NCBI RefSeq assembly: GCF_016545825.1 | Contig: NC_052612.1 | Coordinates: 7,626,001 to 7,690,000, forward strand | Length of the DNA stretch: 64,000 bases | From: Eucalyptus grandis | Lineage: Eukaryota > Streptophyta > Magnoliopsida > Myrtales > Myrtaceae | Reading direction: 5' to 3' | In this document: in pieces, positions 24,941 through 38,600 of the stretch | Layout: every line of letters begins with the position of its first letter | Numbering within the stretch: the stretch's first letter is position 1 | The notes under the pieces: generated by a model | Told to the model about the DNA's origin: nothing | Databases searched by the model: none | The model's input: only the letters and a program-made list of their open reading frames with translations | Position numbers and translations under genes: made by a program

Positions 24941-27285
24941 CCATATTAATCCAATCTCGACAAAAAATTTGTCTTCCGAGTAAATAAGAAAAGATGTATG
25001 ATATAATTACTTTAAAGACATCATTTCACTAGTTTAGCTAGTAATTCAATGAGAAAAACAAAATTAAAATCGTGTGTAAACTTTGCTAATTTTGAGATTG
25101 GGATAAATTGTCCAAAAAGTCTTAAATCCATTATGCAACCAGTAATTTAATTTTAAACTTTCTAATTTGGCTAATATAATCATAAACCTTTTGATGATTT
25201 TTCATTATTGTTGATCCTAACAAATTTTACGTGAGAAGTCATTGATGTGGAATTGACACTAGCTATTTTACATGATATAGTCGACAACTCACATGGATGA
25301 TTTTAAATGAAATGACATCATTTTGCATTTCTTGAAAAGAAAATTCTAAACTTTTCCTTTTCCCTTTTCTTTTATTTCCTTCTCCAGTGTTCATCTTTCT
25401 CCCTCCACCAATGACCCCAAGGGAGATAAAAAAATTTATAAAACATTCATAAAAATTATATTTTTATTTATTAAAAATGACATCGTTTTGAGTGGATTCG
25501 GACATGTTATACCACTGACCATATTACATAGGACGGTCAATGCCAACTGGAACGTCATATCATCAATTTCTAACTTAAATAATTTCCCTTAGGTTTGAGA
25601 TAATGAATATAACTACATTGAATGATGTGATGATCTAACAATAATCACATTAGAAAATCTCAATTTTAGTTTCAAAGTTAGCATGTCATTGGAATTACAA
25701 TTTACATCAGGGTGTTACTTGGACAACTTTACATGGACCACATTGTTCGATAGAAATTTTTGATAAAATCTATGAAAGTCAAAATCACTATGTAACCTTC
25801 CATAAAACTAATGGTCGTTTATAACTAAGAATGTTATTTATCTAAATAATTTTAACTTCTAATAGTTTTCTCATAAGCCCTGTTTAGTTTATCAAGATTA
25901 CCTTGGAAAGGAAAATTTTCTGTCTTGAAAATTCTGAAAAACGAAAATTGTTTTTTCCTGAAAATTCAGCAAAGGACAAAGAGATCCTTTACAAGCAAGA
26001 TGGTATGATGGTATGCTTACCTCACTTTTTTCTTAATAAAACATTTTTTTGAACGGTATTGTAATGATTACCCTAGAGATCAAATTAATGTTATGAAAGT
26101 TGCACAAGCATGGCAAACTAATAATGAATCTTTAGTTCAAGTGCATCTCGTCTATAAGAAAATAAAGTTTCATTATTAGTAATAAAGCAATAAAAGCTGC
26201 TCCTCTAGATAGACTGGAATAACTAACATTAAAAATTTGTCTTAAAAAAAATGATCTTTCATTTCCTTTGGAAGAGAAATGTAATAAACTATCCAATCCC
26301 TTTCAAATTATTTAGAAAGTCCGGCCTTTCCAATTTTCATTTGAATCGAACTAATATTCACGGGACTCGAATCTTCTATGAATATATTTTAGTGGGTACC
26401 AATGGTGTAAAAATCAGTCATTAAATGTGAAAATGATTCTTGTAAGAAGGCCTTTTCAAAAAGTGCCTAACCAAAAAAGTTCTTGATTTGACATATTGGA
26501 AACAAGCGGCGTACAGTTTAAAGACAATCACGAGAGTTATGATACGAATTGGAAGATCTATAAATCTTAAAGAATTTTTCATCCCGCTCATTTATGGTGA
26601 CTTTTATTATTAATTTTCTGGCTTTTTTATAAATCTAGGGGCTCATATATCTGGACCTTATTTAACTTGATTTGTCCAAAAAATTTTATATGCATGTATA
26701 ATTATATAATTTTTAATTTTTAACTTAATATATTCATTTTAAAAGATTGAAAGGAAAGTCGGGAGCCGTAAGGAAAAATGAGAGATAATTCCAGTTTTGG
26801 CCTTGTGGTTCATGAAAATTGCACATCCAAGTCCACTAAATTTTAATTTGTGCAATTGAGGCACACAATTTATCCGATTCATGTAATTAAAATTGTTTAT
26901 CATCAGTGCACGTAATTCCAATAATATTGTGACTTTCAATATTGAAAAATAAATAAATGGAAGGCTTTAGAAATTAAAATACAATTTCAAATCAATCTAG
27001 AAACACACAAGAAAAAAGAACGTGCGTGATGCTTGCGACCTTGACAAACGCCGATGAGAACGCACTGGGCCGTGGGGCTGATCTTGTGTCCCCGCTCAGA
27101 TTTTTTCTGCAATAATTTGAAAGATTTTACAATCCATCGTGTTGACCTAAAAAACAAGTCTTGCCCCCATGAATTTTTCAATACACATATATAGCTAAGT
27201 CAACGTCAAGTGTTTTCTCTTTCATTTGCCCCACAAATTGATAAAGTTTAATAATTAATTCTCAAATTCATAAGGACGCTATTAA
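24941..27285. other. AT-rich spacer
   Basis: No gene is supported. Around 25090-25600 a stretch starting 'aaattgtccaaaaagtcttaaa' resembles the arms of the foldback element at 56165-58945 and may be a related MITE. The rest is AT-rich with only chance ORFs. Confidence 0.4.
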
Positions 27286-27830
27286 TGTTAGAATGCACGT
27301 GTGACTTGTATTAAAATAATAGCTCATGACTCATTGATTTAAATTTTTAAGTGAATGTGGGTCTAGCTAGATTTGTCATGGGTTTGAATTTGAATTTGAG
27401 CTCTTCTTTGATGATCTCTCCCAGAAGAAAGTATGAGATTTCTGTTGCGAGTTGCTAACAAATGGTATCACAGCTAGATCGGTGGGCCCCCATTCTACTC
27501 CGGTACCCAATGACCAAGAGATTAGGCAAGATATATGAATTAAAGGGGAGCAATACTAAAACACGGAGCTCACATGTGAGAAGGAGATTGTTAAGATGCA
27601 CGTGTGAGAGTTAAATGTTAAGATACATATATGAGTCGTATTAGAGAAATGAGAAGATTGTTGAAATACACGTGAGATTGATTATTTATATGCATGTATA
27701 AGTTCAAGTTGATTCATAACTCACTGATGTAAATTTTTTGAACTAAATATATTGATGGTTTTGGACGTAAATTCTCATTTGGAGATTTCTTCAAAAGAAG
27801 GTATTGGAATTTTATTGTGTGCTCCCAACA
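27286..27830 (+). mobile_element. TRIM: miniature LTR retrotransposon
   Basis: The 5' LTR-like repeat (27286-27460, 175 bp) starts TGTTAGAATGCACGTGTGA and ends TGCTAACA. It is followed two bases later by TGGTATCACAGC (27463-27474), one mismatch from the tRNA-Met primer-binding site of plant LTR elements. A purine-rich tract (GAGAAGGAGA) precedes the 3' LTR-like repeat (27589-27830), which starts TGTTAAGATGCACGTGTGA and ends CCCAACA. The internal region is only about 130 bp and non-coding. The 3' repeat contains two extra copies of the LTR start (near 27616 and 27659), making it longer than the 5' one. No target duplication is visible, so the element is old or rearranged. Confidence 0.7.
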
Positions 27831-27956
27831 TGCGCTAATCGCTGAAATGGTCACAATTTATTTATTTGCAATTGTTGATTAATTTATTTTTTCGCTAAGG
27901 TCACTCGACCTGACGAGCACGAGGGATGGAGGCAGTGGTGTCATCGAGTTGCCTTT

Positions 27957-28825
27957 CACTTTATTATATGAAGTAACTTTATGTACAAATAAATCGAATC
28001 ATCATTGGATGGCTCACTAAATTATTTATTAAAGAATTGTGCATGTGCTCGATTCTACTAGCGTGCTACTCGTGAGCGAAGATAGTTAAAGCCTTGTGGC
28101 TTTTGAGCGAGATGATGTCTTTCAGCCACCTATAACAAGGGTGAACATGCTTTCATGGTAGAACCTAGAACTTGAGAACTAGATTGGTGGGAATTTGTAG
28201 TTTCCGATTTCAAAAAATGAGGAATTTATTTTGAAGGGTGGGTTTTAAGTTTTTTATTGGAGGAACCTGAAACCTGTAATTTGTAACCTAGATCTTAAAA
28301 TAAATTTTAATGTTTGTCTTAGTCCATATCTTCGTGCGATCTTGCGATATTTTATGTCGTTTGATGATAAATGTATAATTTAGAAGCACTAGTTTATGTT
28401 TCATTTTATGACCGAGACTTTTATTTTATTTATTTTTATATTTTTCGTGTGTCTAAATATAAGTTATGGATAGTTAAAGGTTTTAATTCATTGCAATCAT
28501 GATAATTTATGTGGAATTTGGATATATGTTGGAATCGACCTTGAAACCTATGACGGGGTATGTTCTAAATTCTAAGTTTAAAAAAATGAGGAACCTATTT
28601 TAATTAGTAGGTTTCGAGTTCTAGATTAAACCTGTAAGGGATTTGAAACCTCTCACTCTTACCTATAACCTTACTTATCGATGAAATTGAATCATTGTTG
28701 GCCAGCTAAATATATCATTTACTAAGGAATCACGGGTGTGCTCATTCATATTGCTGAGGCATTGCACGCTGTCAGCATGCCAACCATGAGCCGAGATGGT
28801 TCTAGTCCCGTGGTTCTCTAGTGGA
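27957..28825. repeat. Diverged direct repeat pair in spacer
   Basis: The block 27957-28300 and the block 28545-28825 share several phrases: 'gaatcat-nttgg-n2-g-ct', 'tgtgctc', 'gctactcgtgagc/ccaaccatgagcc' followed by 'gatngtt', and 'aaaaaatgaggaa-n-ttatttt' with 'aacctgnaa'. Copies are strongly diverged, and the shared phrases are in a different order, so this may be a rearranged duplication or two copies of one repeat family. No coding content. Confidence 0.45.
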
Positions 28826-29660
28826 GGGATTTTTAGTCTCGATTGCGACATTTTAAATGCTACCGCTCATAATGTTATCTCCATTAATTATCACTCGCTT
28901 CCATCGCATTTGGTCGGATCCATGTTCTTCCCCCATCATCAGCTCTCCCAAAAAAGCAAACGGGAATGGAAAAATATCAGCCGCCGCCCCCAACCCCAGC
29001 CCCGCCGCATCCATCCGGAGGAGCCCCGCCGGCGGCGTACGTGCCGCCACGTGGCGCTCCGATTTCACGCACGTGGATTTTGCGGTCCCCCAACCGGAGG
29101 AGGAGTCCGGGACCCGGCCGAGCGCGCGAGCCAGTGGCGTTTCCGCAATTAAGATCAAAACCCAGGGGCGTCTACGAACCCCCACTCATTTATATTTCCT
29201 TTTATAATTTACCAGTTTTTTAGAGAGAGAGAGAGAGGGAGAGACTTTTTTTTTTTTTTTTTTTTGGGGTTTTTGCCTTTTCTTACTCTTCTAATCGAAG
29301 AAGCTCTTGCACGAAATAGGAAAGAGAGAGACCGAAAAAACTCGAAAGAGAGAGAGAAGGAAGAGAGAGAGAGAATCGAAGGTTGCAGCAGCGTCAATGG
29401 CGGCCTGAGTGATTTCCTTCTCGCCCGATTCTCCGGGGAGCTCTCGGTCTCTTCGTCAATCCGGTGGGGCCCGCCTCTTCCTCCCTTCCCTGTCTCTCTC
29501 TCCCCGTCGCCTCCGCAAACCCTAATTCGCCCCCGCGCGCGCGCGCCCCCGCCCCACCCCCTTCCCCCGGGCCCGAAATTCCGCCCGCTGCCGTATCGCG
29601 TCGCCTCGGCGGGGGCGGGTTCGGGCGTCCCGCGGTCTCGGCGCTCGTCGGGGCGCGGCG
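28826..29660 (+). promoter_or_regulatory. PP4R3 promoter and 5' leader
   Basis: GC-rich compared with the spacer before it. There is a perfect CCACGTGG G-box at 29047-29054, extended as CCACGTGGCGCTCC, and a second CACGTGG at 29070-29076. A (GA)n tract and a T19-plus run (29221-29266) precede a purine-rich, then C-rich leader. ORFs of 116-185 codons across this region overlap each other in several frames and look like composition artefacts. The transcription start cannot be placed exactly. Confidence 0.5.
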
Positions 29661-32600
29661 ATGGGCGGGCAAGAGAAATCGTCCTCGAACTCGAATTCGA
29701 TGCAGGTGAGTGGTCGTCTTGCTTTCCTCCTTTCGTTTCGTTTCACTGTTGTATAGAGGCTTCCCTCTCTTGTGGCGGCGCGGATCGTTTGGGGAATTCG
29801 GCGCGGCCGGATAGGGTTTAGAGCAAGTTAGGGGCGGTCCGGCGGTTCGCGGTTCGGTTCTTGATTGGCGGCGGGGTTGTTTGAGATTCAGTGGAGTGAG
29901 TTGGAGTTCCGCCAATTTGATTCAATTAGGTTTTGCGAACAGGGGCTTCGTCCCATGGGTTACTTTGGTGGGGGCTAGGGCTTCTATTTTTGGTGCACTG
30001 ACATGAGGGGGATGGCTTCTTATCCTCTCAATTCAAATGAGTAGATTATGAATGAAAGGACAGGCTAGATAGCTCCCTTCTGCAATGGAGGGGTTCCGAG
30101 CGCTTTCTAGCGTGACTTTAGGAATGGAATGCTGGTTTTGGGAAGATACTTTCTGGGGATGCAGTTTGTGTTGCGAGTGTTGATGCTGGGTGAGTTAAAA
30201 GGTTAAGTTTGCATGACCATTGGTGCTTTTGATTTCAGCGCGTTAAAGTATATCAACTGAATGATGAAGGGAAATGGGACGACCATGGTACTGGGCATGT
30301 CACGGTCGACTATTTGGAGGTTCGTTCTCCACTATCTTTGAGATTCTGCCACTCCTAGATTCCAGGAAACTGATTTATTTTTTGTTCACCTAAAGCTGAG
30401 TGTGTTTTGAACTTAAATACTGGTACAGAGGTCGGAAGATCTGGGTATATTTGTGTTTGATGAAGACAATGAAACATTGCTTCTGCATCGTATCAGCTCA
30501 GAGGACATTTATAGGAAGCAAGAAGGTCCTACTTCCTTTTGTTTCTCATGATACATGTGAGCTTTATTTTCAATTACAATGATATGATTCGACTGCAGTT
30601 TGAGTTTATTCTGTCCTACAATGTGTACTTTCAGATTCCATCATCTCATGGAGAGACCCTGAATATGCTACTGAATTGGCCCTTAGCTTTCAGGAGACAT
30701 CTGGTTGCTCCTACATATGGTAACAATTGGTGGTTTTATGACATTGATAGACGAACTTTGTTCAGTTCTGTTCTCTCAGTATGACAATTTACATTTCATG
30801 CTTATACACTGTCGACTTTTTACAGGGATCATATCTGTAATGTACAAAGGAATATGCATTTTAGCAGTCTTAACAGTAAGTACCTGCGCATCCAGCCTAG
30901 TTTCGGATACTGTTCTATTCATTTATTCCATCTTAAACACTGGATATTTTAAAGCTAGTTCTTTCCTGGAAAATGGAGTGTTTGATGCTTTTGAATGAAC
31001 CCAGAGTATACGTTATTTGAGTAGCTTTCTGAAATTTCAAGATCTTTGTCTGTCTACTTTTCGGTGACATGAATTAAATCTATTTGTGCAAACTGCAGTA
31101 TCTTTTTAGAGAGCTTTTGATTCATTTCTGACTTCTCCATCTTGATAATTGTGGGTTTTTGTTGCTGTTGTTGCATTTTACAATGGAAGATCTTTACTTG
31201 CAATCATGCAGCACCTTGCTTTTTGTTGAATGTATAGATATGTCTTAGAGTTTCTAAGTATCAAGGGATGTTGACATGCTTTTGGGAAGGCTTAAGCATG
31301 AGTACAATGATTTGGGGAAAACACAAAGGAAGGTTCTTTCCATTTGGAAATGCATGAACTTCGGTAGGATGTGACGACCTCTACTAATGAACTTCTATTT
31401 CTTCCTCAGCATTTATTTATAGATCCCTATTGTCCTGTGAATGCCTTTGTATTACTTCTCGGGCAAAACGTTAGCCTTTACCCCATTAACCTGACAATGA
31501 TATTAGATAAACCCCCCCTCCATACATCTACCAAACAGTCTCCCATTTTACCTTCTTTCTATTGTTGTCACTGAAAGGTATGGCCTTCATTAGAAACCAT
31601 CTTTTTTTCGTTGAAAGTCAAGTGCCGCCTTTTCTCCTTTTCTCTTTCTACTTGAAGAGCCTTCCTATCTCATGCATTATGCCTTTCCTCTTATGCCATT
31701 GCCACTTGTCCTAAACCTTTTTGTTTGAAAAAGGATAAATTATGGATTATTTGTGTGGGATTTAGCAAGATTATAGATTGGGTTCATTGATTGAGAAGAG
31801 AATGTACACAAGATTATGGAGAGAATGGCTTTTGACCTAACTCTGGAATGAGGGCTCTGTCAGTAATTTTCAAGTTTGCCAGGGGAAGATGTAGGTCCAC
31901 TGCAAAGTTCTTTTTGATGAGTTTCACAAGATATAGAGGGGCTAGAGATATGTGAGGGGGTTTGATGCAGGGTGAGGGTGGTTTTTTGAAGAGGTCCTTG
32001 AGTTGAGCAGTATGGCAATCTCTAAGTCTATAAGTTGGTTGATTTTCGCAAGTTACTGCATAGGAGCTGGAGCTGGCTTGTCTTGAAAAGGTTTTTGCTT
32101 TTTGGCAATTGCCCAAACTGTGGATATTGTTTCTAGGGTTCACGAATTTTCACAGCCTTGAAAGACAATTGTCAACAAGATGCTGTTGTCAGAGTCCATC
32201 TTTGAATTTTTTTTTTTTTGGTAGAAAGCTGGTATAGATGAAGCTCTGACACTTTGGTACCCCACTTGTTTGATGAAGAGAGGGATTTTCTCTGACAAAC
32301 CTGAGGTTAGGCTACTTTTCTGGTTTTGAAAAATAGGATGGTAATGATGATCTCCACGAGAAGTTGAATTGGAGTTTAGGATCCGGAACCAGCCTTTGAA
32401 AAGACTCTTGTTCTATCAGGTTTTCTAGGAAATTTTTATGTTTGTTTTGTTCGACAAGGAAATTTGTCGTCCATGGTGGATTTGATTTTGTGTGGTCCAA
32501 TATGATAAATTTGATTTAGTATTCAAATTGAGGACATTGTAAAGTTGCACATAGGTGATAAGCTGTAAGGGTAGACCTTCAAATCAGATCTTTAAGAATT

Positions 32601-35600
32601 CCTAAAAGTGGTTTAGCAAACAATAGTTTAAAGTACCTTTTGAATTAAACACTCAAACACAGATTGAATTTTATTTTCTGATATTGCTAGACATGCAACT
32701 CAAATGTCAGGATGAGTTGTACTTATGGTAGCAAAGCGTACATCTTAAGATAAGTGTAACTAAAAAATATCATGCATAACTGCACCCTCTTTTTATAAGC
32801 AACATGAGTTGTGGATGTATGTTTTAAAAGTCACATCTGTTTGGCTTCTGGTCATCCTCTATAAGGTTCGCCATTCTAAGAATTAGCATGGTAACAGGGG
32901 CCTTTGGAAACTGATATAGGTTAATCCTGAGATTTTTTCCTTTCCTTGTCCCAAATAGATTCACCCACTACTTGAAGCAATACTCTTTTCTCCTGAACAT
33001 AACTGGAAGATCTTTATACGTACTAGCATAACAGCCCCCTAGGCAATCATCTGCATCTAGTAGGGTTTGAAGAAAGCTTCTTGGTGCATGTCAGATTTAC
33101 TTACTGCTAACCTGTTTGAACTGGGGTTTGTAGTCGAAATGCGAGGAATTATTATTGTAAATATCTGAAGTAGTGTTTGAAGAGTGTTGTCTGATGCTTG
33201 ATTGGCGCTTGCTGATGACCTTTTTGGCTAGAACTTTGTGATTGTAGAGTTGTGAGAATCTATTAATGTTGCTGCCGATATCAATCCCAATTGTTGGTTA
33301 CATAGCTTCTTACCCAACAGCAGGGGTTTGGTTGTAAAAACATATAACAAATCTTGGGTCACATACCTCAGCTAAAAAGATACTTGACTTGTTAAATTTG
33401 GTCTCTTGGTATCTTAGTGAAATAGATGAATTCATGTGATATAAGGTGAGTGTGACTTTAGTTCTGAAAAGGGATCATGGATTCAAGTAAAATATTTCAG
33501 TTACCCTAGAATTTGAGACCTACACAAAGATATTATATGAAAATGCAAAAAGCATTTGTAATGTAGAGATTTCAGATTTTATTTGCCTCGCTAGGCAATG
33601 GTGGTAGGATAGTCAGTGAATTGGTTTCTTCTCTTCGGACAGGAATCTAATTTTTCTGATTTTTGTCCTGAACGTTTCGAAATTCACATAACATACATCG
33701 ATATTGTAGTGAGTGTGATTCCCAACCCTGTTAGTTTTACCACTTTTGCATTTTTCCTTGCTCTTGTTATCTTTGAACCATGTTAATAGCTGCAATTTTA
33801 TGTGTCCCTGAGTTTTTCTAGTTTTTCTTCCACAGATAATACGTTTCATAGCGTGAATAGCGAGTTGAGGGAGTTGCCGCCTGTTGAGCTATCCACTCTT
33901 CCTCTAATACACAAGGTACTGCTCTCCCTCTCCCCCCTTCACTCTCTCTCATACTTTTAGCTGCACTGTTCCATCTTCCTGCGGCTACTGGTGTTTGAGG
34001 TGGAAACATAAGGGGTGGGCTTTATGAGGATTAGCTGGTCCCTTTGCGATAACTGTTTTTGAAATCAGATTGAGTTGCAAGTTCCTCTCCATCTCGGTCA
34101 TCTTGCAAAACAACCCTAGGGGGTGGATTTAAGTGCAAGATGTTGATGCTTTATTTTAGCTACTTGTTTGACATAATAAGGGAAGAAGGTAATCCCCTAC
34201 CCCCCCCAAAAAAAAAAAAAAAAAAAAAACAGAAAACAACAAAAAAAAAATAAAATGAAAACACAAAAACACGCATGTGCATGCAGGCAGAGCTCCCTTT
34301 GAGGCACAAAATGAGCAATTCTTCTTGGTTGTGATCACTGATGGTGCTTATTAAATTGCAATTAGTATCTCAGATGTATTTCTGTACTTAGTCAAGAGTT
34401 TAGAGCTAGTAATCATAAAAATAAATATCTTTGGAGGCTTTTGTGGTAGTTTCATTCTTCAGTTTTACTTGAAGGATGCGTATTTACTTATATTAGGGTT
34501 AGAAAAGTTATACCTTTTCTGTTTCCATTTAGCAAAAGCTATTAGTTTCTGGACTTTCTTGTGTCTCAAATTTCCATTTACTTATAATCTCATTGACTGC
34601 ACGACTTATCTCAGTTGATTTCTGTCTTGCAGACTGTGTATGAAGGCCGGGTTACTGATAAGATGCAGCTGATAGATCTTATTCTGAATGATGTAAGCTT
34701 CTGTTAACTTTGCCAGTCCAATGGACATCAATGTAGGTGTGGTCATGGTAGGCCTTTTTATTTTGAGTTTATCCGATATTTAGCCTACATAAATAAATAT
34801 TAAATTATAAAGTTTGTGCAGTTTATGTTATTAGTTTTGTTCTTCCATTATCATTGTGGGTCAAGTTTATTATCAATTTCCTTGCTGTTGTACATATGCA
34901 TATGAATACTACAGTAGTCTTGTGAGTTGTGGTGGGCATTGGACGTTGCTTTTATTACAAGCCTTTTCATTCTCTATCCGTCCTTTGATGTGTACGCAAA
35001 TTCTGATGTTGAAAACCATTGTTGTTTAATGGAAGTTACTATCTTAATGCAGCAAGAGTTTCTCCGGAAGCTAATGCACTTATTTAGATTGTGTGAAGAC
35101 TTGGAACACCTCAGTGATCTTCAGATGATCTGTAGAATAGTCAAAGGGATAAGTAAGAATTTTTAGCTAGACACCATTTTCTCAGTCCTTAATTTGTTGG
35201 CCTCTTCATAATTTTTTTTCCTTCAGCCTGACTGATTTCACTCTGTTTGTGCAGTTTTACTCAACAGCCCTCAGATCTTTGAGAAAATTTTTGGAGATGA
35301 GCTGATTATGGACATTATTGGCTCCCTCGAATGTAAGTTCCTTTTCATGAGAAAATCTGTCAAAAGCTTCTAGAGAATTATTAACGTCTGCAATAATGAG
35401 ATGACACTTACATGGACATATGATGTTATTGGAGTTAACTATACCATGGCTCCACTAGCATCCCTGCACCTATGCGAGACACTTTGAAGTGCCATTCGCA
35501 CTATTTTAAATAGTAATCATTAGGAAGGAGAAAAAAAAGTACGGAAAATATTCTGATCATACTGGAGAAGGGACAGGACTGTTATGACCTTAACTAGCCT

Positions 35601-38600
35601 TGTTTATCTTGTTACACTTTAGCTGGTTATTGAATCATCTTCTTGCTGTTTTAAAAAATTGTCTTATTAAATGTATATGTTGAATGTGCTGTTCATTTTA
35701 TCATAGACCATTTCCTTTTTTTTAAGTTAATATCATGTGACAACTATGATGTTCTGTATTTGTTTGCAGATGATCCTGAGGTTCCTCATGTCCAACAGCA
35801 TCGCAATTTTTTGAAAGAACATGTTGTATTTAAAGAGGTGAGATGTTATATCTGGCAGTGGTGCGACAAGTTCAAGTTTACTGATCCATACGGAAAGTTT
35901 TGCTTAACAGGCTATTTTCCTTTTTTAGGCAATTCCAATTAGAGATCCAATTGTCCTATCGAAGATACACCAGACATATAGAGTTGGTTACTTGAAGGTG
36001 TGTTTCCATATCAACTACTGTTTCACAGGATTCCTTTTATGGATCCTTTTCTGACATTTAATTGTCTTCCTTAGGATGTTGTTTTGGCTAGAATGTTGGA
36101 TGACACAATTATTGCAAACCTCAATTCCATCATCCATTCAAATAATGCCATTGTAAGTATAAAAAGATGTCTTTTAAATTTGTTGGTATATTTCTGTATT
36201 GAATTTATGTTCTCTCTTGTAGGTTGTTTCTTTGTTAAAGGATGACAGTACCTTTATCCAGGAACTGTTTGAAAGGTTAGATAATCCGGCAACCCCATCA
36301 GAGTCGAAGAAAAATTTGGTAAGTATATTGTCAACATTATTCATTGGTCTGTGACTTCCTTTGGATTAACATCTGGGATTTGAATGATGCATCAGATTTT
36401 TTATGTAAACCTGAACTTTTCATTGTACTTTGCTTGAGAGGTTAATGGTTTCTTGTGTTTTTGTTGTTAGTTGGTTCTTATTGATTACAGTTGGACAACC
36501 TTTTAATGGTTAAGTCATGTTGAATGGCTTTAACTCTGATTGTAATTTATTGAATGCCTTTGACAAGATTAGATAAACCGTACAGTAGGTGCAATTTTAT
36601 TATGAGGTTGGAATTGGATGCTCCAGTCTGTGGAATGATTAAAGTAATACGAACATGCCTTAATGTAGAATATGTGTTTTAGACTATGCTTAAGAAATCA
36701 CTACTTTTTATAAGAAAATGACAGGAAGGATTTGGGAACATCCCTCGGGATATTAGTGTCCATTTCTGCTGTTGCCCTAATTCCCCCTTTTTTCTATCAC
36801 TGGTCTCCTTTTTTATTTTTGGAAAAGATTTTTGCTGATCATTTTTCAGCTACTATTACTCAAGAGTTACGCAGTTTTTGCTTGCATTAAATAGTAAGAT
36901 ATTTTGTTCCTATTAGTGCATCCATTTTTATGATTACATGAGGAATAACTTTATTGCCTGATCATAAACTCGTGATTTTCTATAGTACAATGATAATCAG
37001 TACCATTAGCTCTCTTTAATGATCAATATCCTATTCTGAAGTTGGTTGCTGTAAGACAGTTGAATTTCTTCAATTTCCATATGGAAGGTTATAAATAAGT
37101 AATGCCATGTTCCACGAAACACACTCCTTCCAAATGTTTTGACCGTATACACTTTAGTTGAAATTAAATGTATTCATTGCTATTAATCATGTGGAAGAGT
37201 TTTGTGTGTGAATCTGCTCAAAGTAGTTTTGTTTTTAAAGGGAGCTCACCTCTAATTTGATATGTTTATGATAGGTTGACCTCTGTCTTTATCTATAAAA
37301 AATTTCGGTATGGTAGGATGACAAGAAATTAGATTATTCCTGCCTGCTCCACCGCAGCATGCGAGCTTTATTAGGATAACTCGGAACGTGCAGGATGCAC
37401 ATAGGACCATTAGACCATGTTGCATGTGAAGTGAGAGATTATGTGTATCTGGATTCATAGTACTTGTTGGCTGATGGAAATATATGTACATTTATTCATC
37501 TGGAAACTTTGATGTTATTTTGTAAGATGGTTTGAAATGTTGATTTTAATGTTCTAGCTCTCACACAGCCAATTAAGCATCTAATCTAGCTTAAGTGCTG
37601 TTTGGGCTTAATTTTTTGGTGTTATGGATCAGTTTGTTTGTGAGAATGGTTTATATCATGCGACTTTTTTTCGTCTGTACTTCTCAAACATTTTGACCTC
37701 TATATTTGTTTGTACAATACAGAATTTTTTCCTGCATATTCGAGATTTCTACAATAATAATGGGAGTGTGCCTGGATATGACGACCAAACAAAATATCTA
37801 CTCTAAGTCTTAGCCATTCTCTCCTAGATCTGAATCCCCTGTGTTCACACTGTTGTTACTCTCTTGATGTAGGTGTATTTCTTGCATGACTTCTGTAGTT
37901 TAAGCAAGAGCTTACAAATGGTCCAGCAGCTCCGGCTTTTCAGGTACAATTTGAGCAGGATTTTATTTTTCTGAAGATACTTGTTTTCATTCTCTATTTT
38001 GAGATTACAGTGGTTCATGCATTATTTTTTGATTTGCCCTTGTTGTTGCTATACATGTATCTTATTTGACAAGACTCATATTTTGTAGGGATCTTGTGGG
38101 CGTGGGCATTTTTAAAATCATTGCCGATGCTTTGCAGAGTGACGACAATAGGCTTATACTAACTGGGTAAATACTCCTAGATGTAATTCCATCCATCACT
38201 CACATAGATAAATATGCACACATGACAAAAGAAAGAGATGGCAAACTGAAGACAGATGCACTATTGAAGATGTCATCCTAATTATGTGCCATTTTGGTGG
38301 ATGCAGGACAGATATTATTATTCTTTTTATGAATCAAGACCCAAATCTTTTGCGTTCGTATGTTGTACGCCCAGATGACGGTGACGGAGCGAAGCTTTTG
38401 GGACTTCTGGTATGGCTTTCATGAGGATATGTCAATGCACCGCATGAGATGATATTTTTGAAAACTGAAGTTATTCAACCTAAAAGTCTAAGTGGGTTGA
38501 AGGTCGATCTGTAATAGTTGTAAAACAGAGTACATTTTGTATTGTTCTAGTGCAATCCTTTTTGTATGATCAGTAATACTAGGACCAACGAGCTATGAGC

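Noticed and set aside
29264..29915. Long ORFs (up to 185 codons) on both strands around the PP4R3 start
   Set aside because: They cover the C- and GA-rich leader and first exon/intron of PP4R3, overlap in several frames and have low-complexity products. Only the 15-codon frame at 29661-29705 joins the conserved exon 2.
31814..32500. Minus-strand ORFs in PP4R3 intron 5, considered as a degraded LINE or nested gene
   Set aside because: No reverse transcriptase, endonuclease or other motif could be read in any frame. The length is within chance for this intron.
34200..34240. C9-A20-plus run in PP4R3 intron 6, considered as the tail of a retroposed sequence
   Set aside because: No SINE-like Pol III boxes or target duplication were found next to it; a simple homopolymer expansion is enough.
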